From a virus: a DNA stretch of 21,192 nt. The notes beneath the pieces were generated by a model. That model saw only the letters and a list, made by a program, of their open reading frames with translations. It ran no database searches and was not told the DNA's origin. The stretch spans positions 1-21,192 of IMG/VR virus record IMGVR_UViG_3300035688_000076. One strand, written 5' to 3'. Positions 1-7,965 of this stretch are shown one piece after another. The translations under genes were made by a program, and so were the position numbers. The stretch's first letter is position 1. The number at the start of each line of letters is the position of its first letter.

Positions 1-1491
1 ACGCGGCGCAGTCCCCTATCGAGAGCCATCTCCGCCATCGGCAAGAGACTGGCTAAGGCGGATTGGCCCCAAGAGCCCGAGCCAAAAGAAACCTCGGTTA
101 CGGGCGTAGCGAGTACCGACGCAGGTCCTCTTTCCTTGCTTTTCCCCGAGATGTCCACTAAGCGCATCGATGTCTATGAGGACATGGACGAGATCGACGA
201 CACCATGACCGAGGGCGAGCGGGCCCTAGACATCCTTGCCGATAACGCGGTAAACTCAGAGGACGGCGGCATCTCCTACTTCACCGTGAGCTACGACGGC
301 AAGGCATCACGGCAGGCGCGCAACATCATCGAGGAGTTCATCGAGCGCATCGACCTTCGCCAGAACATCTATTCCATCACCCGCGACACCATCAAGTACG
401 GGGACAACTTTCAACAGGTCGTCGTGGGGGATGATAACCGCATCTATCGCCTCATCTATATGCCCCCCGACTCCATGCGGCGCAATGAGGATGAGTACGG
501 CCAACTGATGACCGGCGAGGAGCGGGGCAAGTGGGCCTTCGAGCAATATGACCCAGGGACCACGAACCTCATCGCCGGCTTTCTCCCCTGGCAGATCATC
601 CACATCAGGTGGAATCGCCCCGAGAAGAGCAAGTATGGGCGGCCCCTCTTGATGGCAGCTAGACCAGCCTGGAAGAAGCTCATTGCGATGGAGGAATCGC
701 TAGTCATCAACTGGCTGACCAGGGCCTTCACCCGTTTGCTGTTCAAGCTGGACGTGACGGGGAAGACGGAGAAGGAGGCCCAACTTTACATCAAGACCTT
801 CATGAAGGAGCTAACCACCAGGTCCCTGACGGCCAAGACCAAGGGCTTCCTGCACATGGTCGTCGCCAAGGACATCGCTATCGGCCAGCAACGCAACTCT
901 TTTGGCGGGCGGTGGGAGGAGTCCCTCAACGATGTCAAGGTCTTGGACACGACCAACACGGGCTTCACGAACATCACCGCCATCGAATACTTCAGGGATA
1001 AGTTCGTCAGCGGCACGGGAGTCCCTCGCGCCCACCTGGGGCTGGAGAAGGACATCAACGCCAAGGCCACCTTGGAGTGGCAGGACAGGCGTTTCAGCCG
1101 CACCGTGCGGCGTATCCAGTCTCTTATGAGCGAGTTCATCATCTATCTCATTCGCATGGAACTGGCCCTGCGGGGCCTCGATTGGCGCAAGGTGAAGCCG
1201 AATATCCGCTGGGAGAACCCGGCCACAACGGATGAGTTTACCGATAGCCAGACCTTCCTGAACAACACAATGGCCGCGCAGACGATGGACGCCCTGGGAA
1301 TCTTTGATCCCCAGTGGTTCCTGAAGAAGCGGCTCAAACTCTCCCCAGAGGAGATCGAGAACTATAAACCGCGTGCTTCCCCCAAGCAGCCTGAGCCGGT
1401 TTCCAGGCCCCCGGCTCAGGCTGCCCCTCCCGATGAGGAAGAGCCAGAGGAGGAGCCGGCGCGGGGTAACAAGCGAAAGAGAGGGAAGTAG
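1..1491 (+). CDS. Portal protein, T4 gp20-like (5' partial)
   Basis: The frame is open from base 1 with no stop before 1489, so the gene begins left of the window. A TTG at 136 could start translation, but the upstream codons read as sensible protein (a basic helix, then a proline/glutamate linker), so a start outside the window is more likely. The visible 496 residues have portal character: an alpha/beta body, a YMPPDSM segment, the stretch HIRWNRPEKSKYGRPLL, a long amphipathic helical region, and FVSGTGVPRAHLGLEKDIN. The C-terminal 35 or so residues are proline/glutamate-rich and then basic. Portals form the dodecameric DNA channel at one capsid vertex. The resemblance to T4 gp20 is from memory of the family and fits the gp23-like capsid protein two genes downstream. 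The stop lies 2 bases before the next ATG. Confidence 0.88.
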   Translation, partial: TRRSPLSRAISAIGKRLAKADWPQEPEPKETSVTGVASTDAGPLSLLFPEMSTKRIDVYEDMDEIDDTMTEGERALDILADNAVNSEDGGISYFTVSYDGKASRQARNIIEEFIERIDLRQNIYSITRDTIKYGDNFQQVVVGDDNRIYRLIYMPPDSMRRNEDEYGQLMTGEERGKWAFEQYDPGTTNLIAGFLPWQIIHIRWNRPEKSKYGRPLLMAARPAWKKLIAMEESLVINWLTRAFTRLLFKLDVTGKTEKEAQLYIKTFMKELTTRSLTAKTKGFLHMVVAKDIAIGQQRNSFGGRWEESLNDVKVLDTTNTGFTNITAIEYFRDKFVSGTGVPRAHLGLEKDINAKATLEWQDRRFSRTVRRIQSLMSEFIIYLIRMELALRGLDWRKVKPNIRWENPATTDEFTDSQTFLNNTMAAQTMDALGIFDPQWFLKKRLKLSPEEIENYKPRASPKQPEPVSRPPAQAAPPDEEEPEEEPARGNKRKRGK

Positions 1492-1493
1492 AT

Positions 1494-2924
1494 ATGCCGT
1501 ATACGAAAGGGACAATGCCCGATCCGCTCAAGGACAAGGGCATCCCGCAGAAGTATGCCAACATCTTCATCAATGTCTTCAACTCGGTCATGGACCGGGG
1601 GGGAGATGAGAGCTCCGCCTATCGCCAGGCTTACGGGGTGATGATTAAAGAACTCCGCAAGGCGGGTTATAGGCAGGGCCGGGACAAGAAGTGGCACAAG
1701 AGCAAGACCAAGGAGAGTATGACCGAGGCGGACATCATCTATGCCCTGCCCCTGGCCCCTACGCGCTCTAAGATCGTCATCTGTGAGGGGCAGACCCTAG
1801 AGGGGTCCTTGGCCCAGGGGTTGCGCTTCAAGGGCGTATCCCTGGTGGACTATGCGATTTCCCAACAGGGGACCTTCTGGCAGCGGTACTACTCGCCCGA
1901 GTTCAATGACCGGGCCATGTCGCGCACCAAGGACTTCATGGGTCTCGGTCACACGGTCACGATCTACAACACCCACGGGGCCGCCTTTGGCGGCTTCTTT
2001 AGCCTACCCTCAGAGAGCCCCATCGGTAAGATCGCCAAAGTCTGGCGCGAGGCTGACGAGATTCAGTATGAGGGATTCATCTCCCCTACAGCGAAGGGGA
2101 GAGACCAAATCCAACTGATCTTCGACGGCATCGTTGGTGAGACTTCGGTGAGGATTGCCGATCCAAAATATGAAACCCGTCGGTTACAAGACCCAGAGCC
2201 AGGTAAGGAGGAGGAAACACCAGAGGAATATATCGATGAGTTGCTTGACGGCTTTATCATCGGGATAGACTTCTGTGATGAGGCCGGTATCCCCGGAGCG
2301 GGGATGACAGGAGTTTTGGAATCGGCCCCTCACTGGGCCGCAGAACAAGAGTCGGACTCATCCGACTCAACAGAGGAGGACGAAAACATGGAATGGGACA
2401 AGGTGACACTTGAGGAGTTGAAGGCCAAGGTCCCTGATCTCCTAAATGCTCACGTGACTGCCTTGCTTGAGGCGGCCAATGCACAGATCACCCAACTGAA
2501 GGCGCAGGTTGCCGAGGTGGGGACGACCAAGACCGATCTGACGGCGGCTCAGGCGCAGGTGACGCAGTTGACCACGAGCCTTGAGGCCGCGACGACCAAG
2601 ATCGCGGGCCTGGAGGCCGAGGCGAAGCTGCGACAGGCAGCGGAGACCCCCTTGGGCAAGACCATCTATGCGGAGTTGGCCAAGCGGAATCCCAAGCCGG
2701 AGGAGCTTGAGGTCGTGCTGAAGGAAGCCCGCGAGGCGGCTCTGACGCAATTGGCTTTGGAGATTCAGGGCGAAGGCGGTGGTGGCAAGGGTTCCGCAAA
2801 GGGCAAGACGGCCCCTGGCGAGGGGCAGTCCGATGTGGGGGACCCTGGCAGCCACACAGAGGATGTGCCGGAGGGATTCACGGAGCAAGAGGCGGAGGAA
2901 CTTTACCGTCATTCCGCCCGTTAG
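1494..2924 (+). CDS. ChaB-like domain, prohead protease and scaffold in one polypeptide
   Basis: 476 residues in three parts. Residues 15-72 (IPQKYANIFINVFNSVMD through KKWHK) resemble the small ChaB-like domain found in some phage head genes. Residues 80-280 look like a capsid maturation protease: a beta-rich body with GHTVTIYNTHGAAF, where H161 is a candidate catalytic His, and GETSVRI, where S218 is a candidate nucleophile, followed by the GFIIGIDF strand. Residues 300-430 are alanine/glutamine/leucine heptads typical of a scaffold coiled coil, then a Gly/Lys-rich linker and an acidic tail. It lies between portal and capsid genes, where protease and scaffold belong. The catalytic assignment is inferred from position and spacing, not from an alignment. 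A second, internal start is annotated separately. Confidence 0.8.
   Translation: MPYTKGTMPDPLKDKGIPQKYANIFINVFNSVMDRGGDESSAYRQAYGVMIKELRKAGYRQGRDKKWHKSKTKESMTEADIIYALPLAPTRSKIVICEGQTLEGSLAQGLRFKGVSLVDYAISQQGTFWQRYYSPEFNDRAMSRTKDFMGLGHTVTIYNTHGAAFGGFFSLPSESPIGKIAKVWREADEIQYEGFISPTAKGRDQIQLIFDGIVGETSVRIADPKYETRRLQDPEPGKEEETPEEYIDELLDGFIIGIDFCDEAGIPGAGMTGVLESAPHWAAEQESDSSDSTEEDENMEWDKVTLEELKAKVPDLLNAHVTALLEAANAQITQLKAQVAEVGTTKTDLTAAQAQVTQLTTSLEAATTKIAGLEAEAKLRQAAETPLGKTIYAELAKRNPKPEELEVVLKEAREAALTQLALEIQGEGGGGKGSAKGKTAPGEGQSDVGDPGSHTEDVPEGFTEQEAEELYRHSAR
2349..2368 (+). repeat. Inverted repeat just upstream of the internal scaffold start
   Basis: GAGTCGGA and TCCGACTC form a perfect 8-bp stem with a 4-base loop (CTCA), ending 5 bases before the AGGAGG of the internal start at 2388. 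It lies inside the protease reading frame, in the acidic Ser/Asp linker. It could shape access of ribosomes to the internal site; this role is inferred. Confidence 0.5.
2388..2924 (+). CDS. Internally initiated scaffold protein (nested, same frame)
   Basis: An ATG at 2388 is in frame with the protease gene (its residue 299) and is preceded by a full AGGAGG at 2374-2379 with 8 bases of spacing, a better ribosome site than many true starts here. Translation from it would give a 178-residue protein starting MEWDKVTLEEL and consisting almost only of the coiled-coil scaffold segment plus the acidic C-terminus. The same arrangement is established for lambda, where Nu3 starts inside the protease gene C. 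Separate production of the scaffold is inferred; the start signal and the domain boundary are seen directly. Confidence 0.6.
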   Translation: MEWDKVTLEELKAKVPDLLNAHVTALLEAANAQITQLKAQVAEVGTTKTDLTAAQAQVTQLTTSLEAATTKIAGLEAEAKLRQAAETPLGKTIYAELAKRNPKPEELEVVLKEAREAALTQLALEIQGEGGGGKGSAKGKTAPGEGQSDVGDPGSHTEDVPEGFTEQEAEELYRHSAR

Positions 2925-2968
2925 TCCCCAAGTATTAGACTCACCTACCAAGTGTAGGAAGAGATCTT

Positions 2969-2987
2969 GGGCCGTCTTTAGCGGCCC
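2969..2987 (+). repeat. GC-rich hairpin between scaffold and capsid genes
   Basis: GGGCCG and CGGCCC form a perfect 6-bp stem around the loop TCTTTAG in the 114-base gap before the major capsid gene. There is no run of T after it, so it is a poor intrinsic terminator. It could instead be an mRNA processing or stability element that raises capsid message relative to upstream genes. The rest of the gap holds only a weak promoter candidate and the capsid ribosome site. Confidence 0.45.
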
Positions 2988-3016
2988 TTGGCACTGGAAT
3001 AACAAAACCCTATAGA
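2988..3016 (+). promoter_or_regulatory. Possible sigma70-type promoter before the capsid gene
   Basis: TTGGCA (5 of 6 matches to the -35 consensus), 17 bases, then TATAGA (4 of 6 to the -10). Transcription would start near 3022-3024, at or only a few bases before the AAGGAG at 3023-3028, leaving an unusually short leader. This weakens the case. Confidence 0.3.
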
Positions 3017-3038
3017 AATCAAAAGGAGTAGTAGGAAA

Positions 3039-4244
3039 ATGGACCAGTTTTTGCAAGAGGCACTGGCCACTATCTACGATAAGGAGTGGCGATCTCTGGC
3101 CGATGAACAGAGGGCTGAGGTCGCACGACTCGTCGGGAAGTGGTCTTGGTATCTTGGCGAGGGCACGAAGGAACATCCCTTGAAGCCCATCCCGGCCAAG
3201 ATGTGGCCCATGATGGCCATGATGTTCGAGAACCAGACGAAGTTCAACCCCCCGCCTCGCAGCATGTTCGAGGCCACGGTGAAGACAGACATCAGTTTGC
3301 CGGTGAAGTACACCCTGCCCGTCATCAGAGCGGTGTGGCCGGCGCTGATTATGAACCGCATCGCGGGTGTGCAGCCCATGCCGGCTACTTCGGGTGGAAC
3401 CATGAGTGTGTTCTGGAAGCACACCTATCGTGAGGACGTGACGCCGGAGACCAACGTGACCTTGGCCGACTCGGACTATGCCGTGGGCGTGGAGAACTCC
3501 GTCCCCAAGCGGCTGCGGATGGAAATCACCAGTCAGTCGGTGTCCGCGCTGAAGCGCATCCTCAATGCCACGTGGAGTACCGAGGTGCAAGAGGACGCGA
3601 TGGGCGCTCTGGGTATCGACGTGGGGCAGGAGCTACTGGATGATATGGGCCAGGAAATCCTGCGCGAGTTGGAGCAGATCGTCATCGCCGAGATTTGGGC
3701 CGGCGCAGCCGCAGGCAATGTGACCTGGGATGATGCACTTCCGGCTGGGGCAACCTATAGCCTCACCGACCACTATCAGACCCTTTTCCATGCCCTGGTG
3801 GACGCGGACAATCTGCTCTACGCGCAGCGTTATCGCCGAGCGGATTATGTCCTCTGCGGAGCCACGCTCGCTGGGTATCTGGACAAGGCCAAGATGTGGT
3901 CTTCGACGCCGAGTGAGAGAGAATCGCCGTCAACGATGGAGAGTGGTGTGCAGTTCATGGGCAACATCTCCAGGAGATGGGATGTGTTCCAGACCCCCTA
4001 CCTGGGGGTCAGAGATGGCGTCATGGGCTTCTATCCTCGTAGCCAAACGGACACGGGCTACATCTGGGCTCCCTACGTGCCCTTGATGCCCATGCCCCGG
4101 CAGTACGGGGAGATGCTCCCGTATGACGACCCGGACCTTCCTGGGGCCATCATCAACACGGATAAGTGGACCCAGAACGTGCGCACAAGGAATGCCAAGC
4201 TCTTGTGCCAACCAGCGATGTTCGCTCGCATCTCCGTTGTCTAA
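3039..4244 (+). CDS. Major capsid protein, HK97 fold, T4 gp23-like
   Basis: 401 residues; ATG with AAGGAG at 3023-3028. Residues about 90-130 contain LPVIRAVWPALIMNRIAGVQ and PMPATSGGTM, matching the pattern of the T4 gp23 N-arm and spine region (a VRRxFPNLIAxxIVGVQPM-type segment). Residues 185-225 hold the helical stretch beginning EVQEDAMGALGIDVGQEL, matching the QDL..HG.DAE.EL..I helix of gp23, and the segment GYIWAPYVPLMPMP matches the conserved IYYAPYVAL strand. It would form the capsid shell and be processed by the upstream protease; about 75 N-terminal residues precede the recognisable core, but no cleavage site was identified. Assignment is from remembered family motifs together with gene order. 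It is the first gene after the only sizeable gap in the head module, consistent with separate boosting of expression. Confidence 0.9.
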   Translation: MDQFLQEALATIYDKEWRSLADEQRAEVARLVGKWSWYLGEGTKEHPLKPIPAKMWPMMAMMFENQTKFNPPPRSMFEATVKTDISLPVKYTLPVIRAVWPALIMNRIAGVQPMPATSGGTMSVFWKHTYREDVTPETNVTLADSDYAVGVENSVPKRLRMEITSQSVSALKRILNATWSTEVQEDAMGALGIDVGQELLDDMGQEILRELEQIVIAEIWAGAAAGNVTWDDALPAGATYSLTDHYQTLFHALVDADNLLYAQRYRRADYVLCGATLAGYLDKAKMWSSTPSERESPSTMESGVQFMGNISRRWDVFQTPYLGVRDGVMGFYPRSQTDTGYIWAPYVPLMPMPRQYGEMLPYDDPDLPGAIINTDKWTQNVRTRNAKLLCQPAMFARISVV

Positions 4245-4265
4245 TTCCATCGAAAGGGGACCACG

Positions 4266-6167
4266 ATGAGAGTCAGAAACGGGACCGGAGTGATCCAGGT
4301 CTTCGGCTCGCCGAGTTTTCAGGCGAGCCCGGGCATTTGGTACAATGTGCCCAGAGACCTGTCTCTACAGCAGGCGATGTTTGGCTACAAGCATCGCCTG
4401 CTTGAGATACAGTTCGAGGGCGATGAGCGCGATTTACTCTGGAAGACCGCCGACGGCACGCACCTGCACTGGATGAGTCCCTTCTCCTTGGGCGATGGCT
4501 ATGCCACCGCTGCGGAGAATATGGTTCATGCCCTGATCCGTCAGGGGATGAAGCTCTACATCCAGCAGTGTTGGTTTGTCAGCACGGACGGGCTGCTGCC
4601 GGAGACGGTGCAGATGCTCAGGGAGCCGATCCCCGGCATCTGTCGCGTGGGCCTTTGTATGGCCACGCCAGGGGAGTTTCGCAAGCTCCCCACGCCCTAC
4701 CGCATCGGCCTGACCATGTACGAGGCCGATGATCCCTTGAAGATTCACCCTGAATGGGCGCATGATTGCCAGCAAGTAGATATGTTGGTCGTGCCCACGG
4801 CCTACTGCAAGAGGGTGTTTGAGGCGTTCGTTCATGTGCCGGTGGTGGTCTCACCTCTGGCGGTGAACCCGATCTACTGTCAGCCCGTCTTGAGGCAGCC
4901 CAAGGAGACCTTCACCTTCATCACGTATGGGACCCTGAGCGGGCGGAAAGCCCCCTTGGAGACCATCGAGACCTTCAAGAAGGCGTTTCCAATAGACCAC
5001 TATCCGCAGGTGAGAATGGAGTTCAAGACCCGTCTGGGGGTCTTTGGCTGGGGGCAGAATCAATTGCCGGGCAAGCTCGATGATCCGCGCATCAAGATCA
5101 TCGATACCGCCACCCCAGGCGCGCCCGCCGACTGGCTGCCGCAGCAGGTTTATGAGTGGCTTGTGGGGGCCGACGCCATGCTCTTCTTGACCAAGGGCGA
5201 GGGCTTCGGGATGCCGCCGAGAGAGGCGATGTCCACGGGCCTGCCGACGATCTTCACCGATTGCACGGGCATGGAGGACGTGGCCAACAAGCGGTATAAC
5301 TGGCCCATCCCCGTGGGGCGCGAAGAGCCCAGTCCCCTGGGCGGCAACTGGAGACTCTACGATGAGGATGCGACCATCGAGACCATGCGCTGGATGGTGG
5401 AACACCGCGAGGAGGCGTATGCCAAGGGCCTCAAGGGGGCGGAGTGGTTTCTGCGCACCTGGGGCAACGAGGCGGCTGGGGCCAAGCTCAAGACCGTCAT
5501 CGAGGGCGTGACGCCGGAGAGCATCAGACGCCCTGTGGTGTCCTATGGCGAGGCGATCACTAAGGGCAACATGCAGACTCACAAGCCATTCTACGAAATG
5601 GCCACCAAAGACCTCAGACATGGGGCCGTGGTGCTCGACCTGGGAGTTGGCGATGGCATGGCGTATGTAGCCCTCAAGGACATGGGTTTCGATGTCTATG
5701 GCATCGTCAAGCCCGGGACCCTGGAGGCGACGGCGGCCAAGATCAAGGCATCGGGTTGCGACTACAAGTTGGCGCAATACGAACTCCTGGGGGTCAGATT
5801 CAATATACTCAAGGACTTGGGTATCCCTCAGCCGGAGTTGGTTATCAGCCAGGGGGTATTGCAGCAGCTTCACGATACCGAGGCCAGGCTCGTCTTTCAG
5901 GCGATGCTGGCCTGCGCTCCCAGAGTATGGTTCAGCGTCCCCTCGGTCTACTATCCCGATGAGTATGCGGAAGGGGCCAGGCTGATGCGCTTGGGGGAGT
6001 GGAAGGATCGCTTCATCCACTTTGTCCTCTTCATGGACTACTACGGCGGGGAGAGGAGATACCTCTGGGGACGGTTGGAGAAGGAAGGGGAGCGCAATAA
6101 CCAGGGGGTGCGGTTCCGAGGGCGTATAGTGGATGGCGTTTGGCATCCCCGGGAGGCCCAAGCATGA
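4266..6167 (+). CDS. Bifunctional glycosyltransferase (GT-B) and SAM methyltransferase
   Basis: 633 residues; ATG with AAAGGGG at 4253-4259. After about 60 residues of unknown N-terminus (containing FGSPSFQASPGIWYNVP) comes a GT-B glycosyltransferase. Its C-terminal nucleotide-sugar site is seen at residues 310-325, EGFGMPPREAMSTGLP, with the E-x7-E pair E312 and E320. From about residue 430 a class I methyltransferase follows: motif I is VLDLGVGDG at 456-464, and residues about 510-545 (PELVISQGVLQQLHD) fit the later core strands. The order is sugar transfer, then methylation on one chain, suggesting that the transferred sugar or its target is methylated. Placement directly after the capsid gene, followed by a second glycosyltransferase with an ATGA overlap, suggests a virion-linked substrate, though host surface or DNA cannot be excluded. 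Confidence 0.82.
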   Translation: MRVRNGTGVIQVFGSPSFQASPGIWYNVPRDLSLQQAMFGYKHRLLEIQFEGDERDLLWKTADGTHLHWMSPFSLGDGYATAAENMVHALIRQGMKLYIQQCWFVSTDGLLPETVQMLREPIPGICRVGLCMATPGEFRKLPTPYRIGLTMYEADDPLKIHPEWAHDCQQVDMLVVPTAYCKRVFEAFVHVPVVVSPLAVNPIYCQPVLRQPKETFTFITYGTLSGRKAPLETIETFKKAFPIDHYPQVRMEFKTRLGVFGWGQNQLPGKLDDPRIKIIDTATPGAPADWLPQQVYEWLVGADAMLFLTKGEGFGMPPREAMSTGLPTIFTDCTGMEDVANKRYNWPIPVGREEPSPLGGNWRLYDEDATIETMRWMVEHREEAYAKGLKGAEWFLRTWGNEAAGAKLKTVIEGVTPESIRRPVVSYGEAITKGNMQTHKPFYEMATKDLRHGAVVLDLGVGDGMAYVALKDMGFDVYGIVKPGTLEATAAKIKASGCDYKLAQYELLGVRFNILKDLGIPQPELVISQGVLQQLHDTEARLVFQAMLACAPRVWFSVPSVYYPDEYAEGARLMRLGEWKDRFIHFVLFMDYYGGERRYLWGRLEKEGERNNQGVRFRGRIVDGVWHPREAQA

Positions 6168-6751
6168 GTGCTCTCTCTCTGCACTTGATTGTCAAGGATG
6201 AGGAGGAACTTCTGGGCAAACTCTTGGCGCATGTGACTCCCTATGTAGGCGAGATGGTCATCGTGGATACCGGGTCCCTGGATGGGACGGTGGCGGTGGC
6301 TAGAGAGTTCACCCGGAGGGTCTATACTTATGACCTGAACGGGGATTTTGGGGCGGCGAGGAACTTTGCTTTGGAACGAGCCATGCTGCCCTGGATTCTC
6401 CATCTCGATGCCGATGAGTGGCCCACGATGGAGCTTCTCACCTATCTGCATGGCTTTACCTCGGCAGGGGAGATCAAGGGAGTGGATGGCCTGAGTATCG
6501 TGCGGCACAACCTGGTGGGAGGCCAAGAGATCGGCAAGGCCACCTGGGAGCGGCATGTGCGAGTGTTCAGGAGTAAGTTGCGCTTTATGGGGCGGCTCCA
6601 TGAAAAGCTAATGATAGACCCCACAAGAATCATGGAGGTCCCTAAGAGCCTCATCCTTCGGCACTACAAGACTGCCGAGAGGCAGGAGAGACAGAATCAA
6701 TTCTACATGCGTTGGGAGGAACAGAGGGCGATTGTAAGAGGGAGAACATGA
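6164..6751 (+). CDS. Family-2 (GT-A) glycosyltransferase, short form
   Basis: 195 residues. The ATG at 6164 overlaps the stop of the upstream gene (ATGA) and has GGAGG at 6152-6156; an upstream TTG at 6140 is in frame but lacks a better site. The opening LHLIVKDEEELLGKLL, then VGEMVIVDTGSLDGT (residues 28-42), DFGAARNFAL (61-70) and ILHLDADE (78-85, DxD metal-binding pair D82/D84) is the classic GT2 pattern of proteins related to SunS and TPR-associated glycosyltransferases. It is shorter than the usual 300 or more residues and appears to lack the C-terminal helical part, so acceptor specificity may differ or it may work together with the preceding enzyme. It is co-translated with that gene, implying one glycan pathway. 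Confidence 0.85.
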   Translation: MSALSLHLIVKDEEELLGKLLAHVTPYVGEMVIVDTGSLDGTVAVAREFTRRVYTYDLNGDFGAARNFALERAMLPWILHLDADEWPTMELLTYLHGFTSAGEIKGVDGLSIVRHNLVGGQEIGKATWERHVRVFRSKLRFMGRLHEKLMIDPTRIMEVPKSLILRHYKTAERQERQNQFYMRWEEQRAIVRGRT

Positions 6752-6752
6752 C

Positions 6753-6950
6753 ATGGCAACAAGACGTTGGATCCGTAAGGCCATAAAGCGACCAGGCGCT
6801 TTGCGCAAGAGCTTGCGGATCAAGAAGGGGCGTAAAATCCCCATCGCTCGCTTGCGGGCAGCCGCCAAGAAGGGCGGCAAGCTGGGCAAGCGGGCACGAT
6901 TGGCTATCACCTTGCGCAAGATCAGCGCCAGAAGGCGTCGTCGGAGCTAG
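6753..6950 (+). CDS. Small, extremely basic phage protein
   Basis: 65 residues, 28 of them Lys or Arg and no Asp or Glu, ending in five Arg and a Ser. The pattern AIKRPGALRKSL, then KKGRKIPIARLRAAAKKGGK, then RARLAITLRK resembles a small protein family I recall from many unrelated phages, usually found among head or neck genes. The function is not known to me; charge and location suggest binding to packaged DNA or to acidic scaffold. The ATG follows the upstream stop by one base. Confidence 0.75.
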   Translation: MATRRWIRKAIKRPGALRKSLRIKKGRKIPIARLRAAAKKGGKLGKRARLAITLRKISARRRRRS

Positions 6951-6968
6951 GGGCCACAGGAGGCCGAG

Positions 6969-7661
6969 ATGCTGCTTACGGACATCAGAACAGCGGTCCG
7001 AGACCGGCTGACCACAGAGGATTTCACCACCACGCAGTTGGGCAAGATGATTGCAGCGGGGGTGACGGAGTATAGTCGCTGGAATCCGGTCATGGTGGAC
7101 GACGACTTTGACACGGTGGCAGAGCAGAATGAGTATGATCTCCCTGACGACTGCCTCTTCGTCGCCGACTGTTGGTGGTTCCCTGGTGGGGACATTTGGG
7201 ATGAGGACGAGGCCATTACCCCTGCTTCGGCGGCCAGCCTTAACGACTATAACTTCCCCAGCCATCAGGTGATCGACGACATCAACCAAGAGGCGGCGAA
7301 CAGGGTTGCCAGGGGGCAGTGGGAATCAGAGAGGGGCAGCCGGGTCATCAAACTCTTCCCAGAGCCGGGGGAGTCTGGACTTGATGTGGACTTTCGCTAT
7401 GCCAGTCCTCACGTGCTGAATGTGGGAGGGACCGGCTACGACACCGTCCCTACTGAGGACTTGGAGATATTGGTCGACCTCATCATGGCCCGCCACCTGG
7501 AGACGAGGGGAATGGAGGCGTCCCTGGAGCCGGACTATCAGTTGGCCATGCAGCGTGAGACCTTTCGCAATATTCCCAAGAATACCCTCATGTTTGCCGA
7601 ACAGTTGCGCGAGAAGGTCCGCCAGAAGTATGGCGGCTCCGGCGCAGCCCTGATCCCATAG
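6969..7661 (+). CDS. Head-tail adaptor (connector) protein, probable
   Basis: 230 residues with AGGAGG just before the ATG. It is acidic and mixed alpha/beta. The N-terminal helix pair MLLTDIRTAVRDRLTTEDF, the segment RVIKLFPEPGESGLDVDFRY (near residue 120), and YDTVPTEDLEILVDLIMARHLE followed by a C-terminal helix match phage adaptors that dock beneath the portal. Its position after the head genes agrees. The family is suggested by pattern only. The next neck component does not follow directly: about 7.6 kb of accessory genes lie between it and the probable head-closure gene at 15254. Confidence 0.65.
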   Translation: MLLTDIRTAVRDRLTTEDFTTTQLGKMIAAGVTEYSRWNPVMVDDDFDTVAEQNEYDLPDDCLFVADCWWFPGGDIWDEDEAITPASAASLNDYNFPSHQVIDDINQEAANRVARGQWESERGSRVIKLFPEPGESGLDVDFRYASPHVLNVGGTGYDTVPTEDLEILVDLIMARHLETRGMEASLEPDYQLAMQRETFRNIPKNTLMFAEQLREKVRQKYGGSGAALIP

Positions 7662-7673
7662 CAGGGGGAGAGG

Positions 7674-7964
7674 ATGGACTCCGCCATGATCGAACAGTTC
7701 TTGAAGATCAACGGTCCCTGGATGCTGATAGGGGCCTTGCTGGTATTCATCTTCGAGAGAGACCGGCGGGACACCAAGAGTACGGCCTCGGCCCTGGAGC
7801 TTCAGGTGGCTGCCATCAAGGAGATGATCGGGTCGATCTGTGAACTGCGCACGGCGCTCACCAACCATGATGAGCGTGTGGATGGGGTCATCAAGACCAT
7901 CACCGAGATCGGGGTGCGAATGGAGCGAGTGGAAAAGAGTATAAGTAGGCGGAAGGGAGTCTAA
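7674..7964 (+). CDS. Small membrane protein with coiled coil
   Basis: 96 residues. One hydrophobic segment at about residues 14-27 (PWMLIGALLVFIF) is followed by RDRR (positive, likely cytoplasmic side) and then about 60 residues of amphipathic helix (LELQVAAIKEMIGSICELR and the segment HDERVDGVIKTI). The G-rich stretch before the ATG serves as ribosome site. First of three consecutive small membrane-protein genes. A holin-like or membrane-anchored assembly role is possible, but no endolysin is present in the window to support lysis. Unrecognised family. Confidence 0.6.
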   Translation: MDSAMIEQFLKINGPWMLIGALLVFIFERDRRDTKSTASALELQVAAIKEMIGSICELRTALTNHDERVDGVIKTITEIGVRMERVEKSISRRKGV

Positions 7965-7965
7965 G

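Noticed and set aside
2969-2990. Rho-independent terminator after the scaffold gene
   Set aside because: The GC hairpin is not followed by a T run, and the capsid gene downstream continues the same operon.
2442-3590. Long minus-strand open frame (382 codons)
   Set aside because: It runs antisense across two well-supported genes and the gap between them, has His/Arg/Leu-rich shadow composition, and no ribosome site or domain.
4851-6161. Long minus-strand open frame (436 codons)
   Set aside because: Antisense shadow of the glycosyltransferase-methyltransferase gene; composition is that of a GC-rich complement.
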